Positions 39,119-42,288 of a DNA stretch of 42,288 nucleotides are shown piece after piece. The position numbers and the translations under genes were made by a program. Source of the stretch: a virus; the IMG/VR virus record IMGVR_UViG_3300028908_000019, positions 1 to 42,288 of that record. One strand, 5' to 3'. The notes below the pieces were generated by a model. That model had not been told where the DNA came from and ran no database searches. It saw only the letters and a program-made list of their open reading frames with translations. Within the stretch, counting starts at the first letter, position 1; each line of letters opens with the position of its first letter.

Positions 39119-40426
39119 ATGTTAGGAAACATAACAGTCTTACAAGTAGAAAACATCAAGAAAATCAAGTACCTTGACCTAAAGCTGGACCCAAAAGGCG
39201 AGCTGATAAAGGTCGAGGGGCCGAATGATGCGGGGAAATCTTCATTGCTTGATGCTATTAGATACGCATTTGAAGGCGGAGAAATTCCGAAAGATGTAAT
39301 AACTCACGGCGAAAACAAAGGAACCGTGAGGATAGAAACATCCGGCGGGTGGATAATAACAAAAACAATAAGAAAGAATAAGAAAGGAGAACAGGTTACA
39401 GAATTAACCGTTAGAAACAAAGACGGATTTAAAGAAAAGGCACAAACCTTCTTGAAAGAATTTTCGTCAAAATTCATTGATCCAACAAAACTTATAGACA
39501 TGAATCCAACTGATTTGTCTAAAGCAATATTTGAAATATTTAAGCTGGATTTTGTAGAAATTGATAATAAATTATCTCAGACAAAACTTGATTTAAAAGT
39601 TATAAGAAAGCAGTTAAAAGAACTCGGCGCAGAACCAGAAAAGCCAGAAATAACAGAAGGCATTCCAAACACAGAACAGATACAAGCAGAATACAACGAA
39701 GCAAACAAAGAATTTTACGAAAAGAAAAACGAAATTGATAAAATCAATGATAGAATTGAATTGAACAAAGAATTAGTTGAACAGAACAAAGAAACCATTG
39801 AAAATCTTAAACAGAGAATAGCGCAACTAGAAAAAGCAAATGCAGATATGGAAGAGCAAGTTAAAAAAGATATTGAAACTCTTAACGGCCTGCAATGGGT
39901 AATCGGCACATTAACTGCAAAGATTAAGAAATTGGAACCTCAATTAAAGCAGATAAACGAATATTCAGAATTGAAAACAAAACTCAATTTATACAACGAG
40001 TGGAAGAAGAAAAAAGAATATCTCGATTCCTCTTATGAAAAACTATCCAAGCAGCAGAAACAACTTGAGGAACAAAAGAAGCAATTGATAAAACAATTGG
40101 ATTTACCAATTGAAATAACTGATGATGGTATATTCTATAACGGTGATAGATGGGAAAATCTCTCAACCTCAACAAAACTTACATTAGCCGTCAATATGGC
40201 AATAAAGGCAATCCCGGATGATGGAGCAAGAATTTTATATATGCAAAGAGGGGAAAGCATAGGCAAAGAAAAACTAAAAGAGATAATCCAGAAAGCCTAT
40301 GATAATAATATCCAAATATTTATGGAAGTATTCCGTGATGACACGGAAGGCATAAAAATTATAAAGGAAGGAGTAGAAGATGAAGAGAACTTTTTTGACA
40401 ATTCTGCTGATGATGATTTGTTTTAA
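39119..40426 (+). CDS. SbcC/Rad50-like AAA ATPase, compact
   Basis: 435 residues: Walker A GPNDAGKSS (34-42), a coiled-coil arm from about 155 to 335 and a C-terminal ATPase lobe (WENLSTSTKLTLAVNMAIKA resembles the signature helix). The expected Walker B aspartate is replaced by RILYMQRGES, so ATP hydrolysis may be altered. Acidic tail (DNSADDDLF) resembles an SSB-type tip. It lies one base after the Cas4-like nuclease and probably partners with it. Confidence 0.85.
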   Translation: MLGNITVLQVENIKKIKYLDLKLDPKGELIKVEGPNDAGKSSLLDAIRYAFEGGEIPKDVITHGENKGTVRIETSGGWIITKTIRKNKKGEQVTELTVRNKDGFKEKAQTFLKEFSSKFIDPTKLIDMNPTDLSKAIFEIFKLDFVEIDNKLSQTKLDLKVIRKQLKELGAEPEKPEITEGIPNTEQIQAEYNEANKEFYEKKNEIDKINDRIELNKELVEQNKETIENLKQRIAQLEKANADMEEQVKKDIETLNGLQWVIGTLTAKIKKLEPQLKQINEYSELKTKLNLYNEWKKKKEYLDSSYEKLSKQQKQLEEQKKQLIKQLDLPIEITDDGIFYNGDRWENLSTSTKLTLAVNMAIKAIPDDGARILYMQRGESIGKEKLKEIIQKAYDNNIQIFMEVFRDDTEGIKIIKEGVEDEENFFDNSADDDLF

Positions 40427-40844
40427 TCTCATTGCAGAAGACATTAAACCGCCAGACTGGGATATCGGAGATTTCTACAAGATTATCAACCGAGCCCGGA
40501 TGGAACATGGGTTAAAACCCTTAATGCGATTTCTCCCATTGCAATACATAGCAAAACAGGAAAGCAAGACATGTGCTAAAATAGAAACCGTTGGATACTG
40601 GTTCAGTAAAAAAGCCACAATGCAAGTGCTAGAAGACAAATTTAAAACAAAAGTATTCAATCTTAACTATTATACCCTTAAAGAAGCCAATATATTTAAA
40701 AGAACCCCAGAAGATCTCCTAGCGCCTGCTTTTGAACAAATCGCAGGCAATCCAATATTTTTTAAAGATATAAATGCTATGGGGATCAGCATTCATATGA
40801 AGGGATTATTTTATTATATAACAATAGTATTAGGGAGGATATAA
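40380..40844 (+). CDS. Secreted CAP/SCP-like protein
   Basis: 154 residues. An N-terminal signal peptide (MKRTFLTILLMMICFNLIAE) is followed by a segment like the start of CAP domains (NRARMEHGLKPLMRFLPLQ, then AKQES). CAP proteins are secreted and of varied function. Starts after GGAAGGAG, 47 bases inside the ATPase gene. A secreted protein in a replication operon is unexpected and may be a cargo gene. The domain call rests on a short motif. Confidence 0.6.
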   Translation: MKRTFLTILLMMICFNLIAEDIKPPDWDIGDFYKIINRARMEHGLKPLMRFLPLQYIAKQESKTCAKIETVGYWFSKKATMQVLEDKFKTKVFNLNYYTLKEANIFKRTPEDLLAPAFEQIAGNPIFFKDINAMGISIHMKGLFYYITIVLGRI

Positions 40845-41146
40845 TGTTAGTACAGGAATATAACTCAGTTGCAAATACAATCAACAGCTTGCACAATAAA
40901 ATTGTAGAAGGTGCTAAGAATGTTCTCGCCGATATAGTAGAAATCGGCGAGATGCTAACTAAAGTAAAAGAAATGACAAAACACGGAGATTTCATAGGAT
41001 GGGTAGAAAGAAACCTTACGTTCTCTCCACGTACAGCACAAAGATACATGAAAGTATATGAGAACAGAGAGAAAATAAAAAGTATAGATGTTGACAAACT
41101 CTCAACAGCTTATAAGCTACTCGAAACTCCAAGTTCTAAGAAGTGA
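40844..41146 (+). CDS. DUF3102-type protein, N-terminal part, then divergent end
   Basis: Starts MLVQEYNSVANTINSLHNKI. Residues 1-95 are the DUF3102 domain with its HTH. From 41128 the sequence differs from the left-end copy, giving the short ending TPSSKK at 41146. In the circular phage genome the frame should continue into 1-516 (230 residues). The stop here is therefore probably an artefact or a variant joint. Confidence 0.75.
   Translation: MLVQEYNSVANTINSLHNKIVEGAKNVLADIVEIGEMLTKVKEMTKHGDFIGWVERNLTFSPRTAQRYMKVYENREKIKSIDVDKLSTAYKLLETPSSKK
41021..41132. repeat. Right copy of terminal direct repeat
   Basis: 41021-41127 equals 1-107 base for base; 41128 is T where the left copy has C. Phage-like sequence ends here. 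What follows differs in composition and content. Confidence 0.9.
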
Positions 41147-41625
41147 CCTGCTAGAAGGGATTAAAAGTTATAATAATCGCATATGGGCATTAAATTTTGG
41201 CGGTTTATTACTGCGAGATGTACCATTAAAGATAATATTTAAAGGATATTCTTATCGTGTGATGAGTTTGTTGATCATCGTATTCCGGTGATTGCATAAA
41301 TTGGATATCTTTCTTTATCGTGAAGAGATAATGATTAAACAAAGGTGAGATGCTAATAAATTATACGAGGGTGAATTTCTGCTAAAGGATTACCTTTGTC
41401 AAATTTAGGATTTAGGTTATGTAACTTTTGTTTTTAATTCTGTAACTTGAGTTATGTTTCAAGAAATGTTGGTTTGGATTAGGAAATGTCTTGCTATTAC
41501 TGTTCATGTTATTTTTTTGTTATATAAGTAATTGTGTCCTTGGGGTGAGGTTTTTCACGGATATTTCTTTCTTGGCATATTGTTTGCTTCTCAGTTTACA
41601 GATTATACCTCGAGGAGGATTTGTT
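41147..41625. other. Non-phage flank without a convincing gene
   Basis: About 480 bases of T-rich sequence. One frame gives DVPLKIIFKGYSYRV and another, shifted, DEFVDHRIPVIA, which could be a frameshifted remnant of a small protein, but neither is complete. Nothing else is recognisable apart from a possible promoter at 41573. Confidence 0.5.
41573..41588 (+). promoter_or_regulatory. Possible sigma-54 promoter
   Basis: TGGCAT-N5-TTGCT, with GG and GC 10 bases apart, matches the -24/-12 consensus. The expected start is near 41599, before GAGGAGG (41612) and the lipoprotein ATG. A single short match, so chance is possible. Confidence 0.35.
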
Positions 41626-42269
41626 ATGGATAGAAAGATTGTGTTTTGTGATGATTTTCTTAAGCTACATCTAAGACGCTACTTATTATTAACATTATTA
41701 ACCTCTGCTGTGGTGATCGGTATGCTTTCTGGGTGTGCGACTATTATGAATGGTGATCGACAAAGTATCAGTTTCGAGACCAAACCGAGTGAGGCTAAGA
41801 TTACTATTTATGATTCGCATAATATGATTGTATGGAGTTCAAAAACACCTACTACGGTTTCTCTAAAGAGAGGGAGTGGTTATTTTCAGGGCTAACAACA
41901 TAAAAAGTATCCGGTCGTCGTTCGGGGGTTTCTCTAAAGAGAGGGAGTGGTTATTTTCAGGGAGCTACTTATATAGTTAAAATCGAAAAAGATGGCTATG
42001 TTAAAAAAGAATTTCAGATTACAAGTACTTTAAATGCCGGGTGGTACTTAGTTGGGAATTTTTTTCTGGGAGGGTGGATTGGGTGGCTTATAGTAGACCC
42101 TATAACTGGTGCAATGTGGAATCTTACACCGGAAAAAGTATCGCTTGTTCTTGAATCGGGAAAGGTCTCTTCTCCTTTGCCTAAAGATAATAATGTGCTA
42201 TTTATCGTTTTGCGAAGCCAATTTGATGATGAACTTTTTAATAGATTGCACCCTCAGCGGATAAATTAA
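41626..42269 (+). pseudogene. PEGA-like lipoprotein gene, frameshifted by 71-bp partial duplication
   Basis: Starts at 41626 after GAGGAGG. Signal peptide with lipobox LSGC, then ATIMNGDRQSISFETKPSEA, as in small outer-membrane lipoproteins with PEGA-like repeats. The frame stops at 41895. Removing 71 bp restores it: the frame resumes at 41928 and continues ATYIVKIEKDGYVKK...NFFLGGWIGWLIVDPITGA to 42269. This is a bacterial, not phage, gene. It may be a real mutation or an assembly error. Confidence 0.65.
41856..41962. repeat. 36-bp direct repeat with 35-bp spacer breaking the lipoprotein gene
   Basis: 41856-41891 equals 41927-41962 exactly (beginning GGTTTCTCTAAAGAGAGG). The spacer 41892-41926 begins CTAACAACATAAAAAG and has no obvious origin. 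The 71-bp offset shifts the frame and introduces TAA at 41893. Confidence 0.85.
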
Positions 42270-42288
42270 TACTCTGTGGATTGAGACT

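Noticed and set aside
1-41127. Temperate lifestyle genes
   Set aside because: No integrase, excisionase or CI-like repressor recognised, so lysogeny is not supported.
41088-41291. 67-codon ORF across the junction
   Set aside because: It starts inside the DUF3102 frame, has no ribosome site and crosses the probable chimeric join.
41892-41926. attC-like start (CTAACAA) after the broken lipoprotein frame
   Set aside because: Only a 5' half-like motif is present; no matching 3' core site follows.

Overview
The window is almost entirely one tailed-phage genome, probably a podovirus with short-tail (T7/BPP-1-like) virion architecture. It carries portal, scaffold, Bbp17-like capsid, Bbp16-like cement, two tail-tube/nozzle proteins, three internal virion proteins and a short tail fibre. 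I see no tail-tape or sheath genes. The DNA is AT-rich and most genes have strong GGAGG-type ribosome sites. A holin, M15 endolysin and lipase, plus a Gram-negative-style lipoprotein gene at the right end, suggest a Gram-negative or other diderm host; the species cannot be named from the sequence. I found no integrase, repressor, RNA polymerase or DNA polymerase, so the phage probably relies on host replication and transcription enzymes.

The first 107 bases recur exactly at 41021-41127, and a DUF3102-type gene reads through that junction. The phage is therefore most simply a circular or circularly permuted genome of about 41,020 bp. The last ~1.16 kb (from 41128) is unlike the phage: it is host flank, a variant or a chimeric join, and holds a lipoprotein gene disrupted by a 71-bp partial duplication.

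Layout. (1) 36857-41146 continuing to 1-4451, forward: recombination and replication (ERF annealing protein, possible HNH protein, RecB/Cas4-like nuclease, SbcC-like ATPase, secreted CAP-like protein, DUF3102 protein, SF2 helicase, replication initiator-like protein, SSB, RusA resolvase). (2) 4435-25612, reverse: lysis genes (holin, endolysin, TM protein, lipase), tail fibre, internal virion proteins, tail tube, capsid, scaffold, portal, large terminase. (3) 25613-25708: divergent promoter pair, then a small-terminase-like gene. (4) 26102-27108: about 1 kb with no convincing gene, holding an AT-rich stretch, two DnaA boxes, iteron-like repeats, a GC-richer structured segment and a purine-rich tract, so a likely origin. 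(5) 27109-36846, forward: many small early genes of unknown role and several structured RNA elements.

Three non-gene signals stand out. A ~24-bp palindrome (A5-CGACAC-NN-GTGTCG-T5) is dispersed through the genome and mostly sits directly before a ribosome-binding site. The genes at 28138-29788 are packed with perfect short inverted repeats inside coding sequence, and a related domain family continues to 31409. At 34284-34470 lies an RNA with tRNA-like ends and an internal hairpin identical in form to a tRNA-Trp(CCA) anticodon arm. Further likely regulatory RNAs are at 32515-32567 (pseudoknot sequestering a ribosome site) and 36428-36543 (switch-like leader with terminator).
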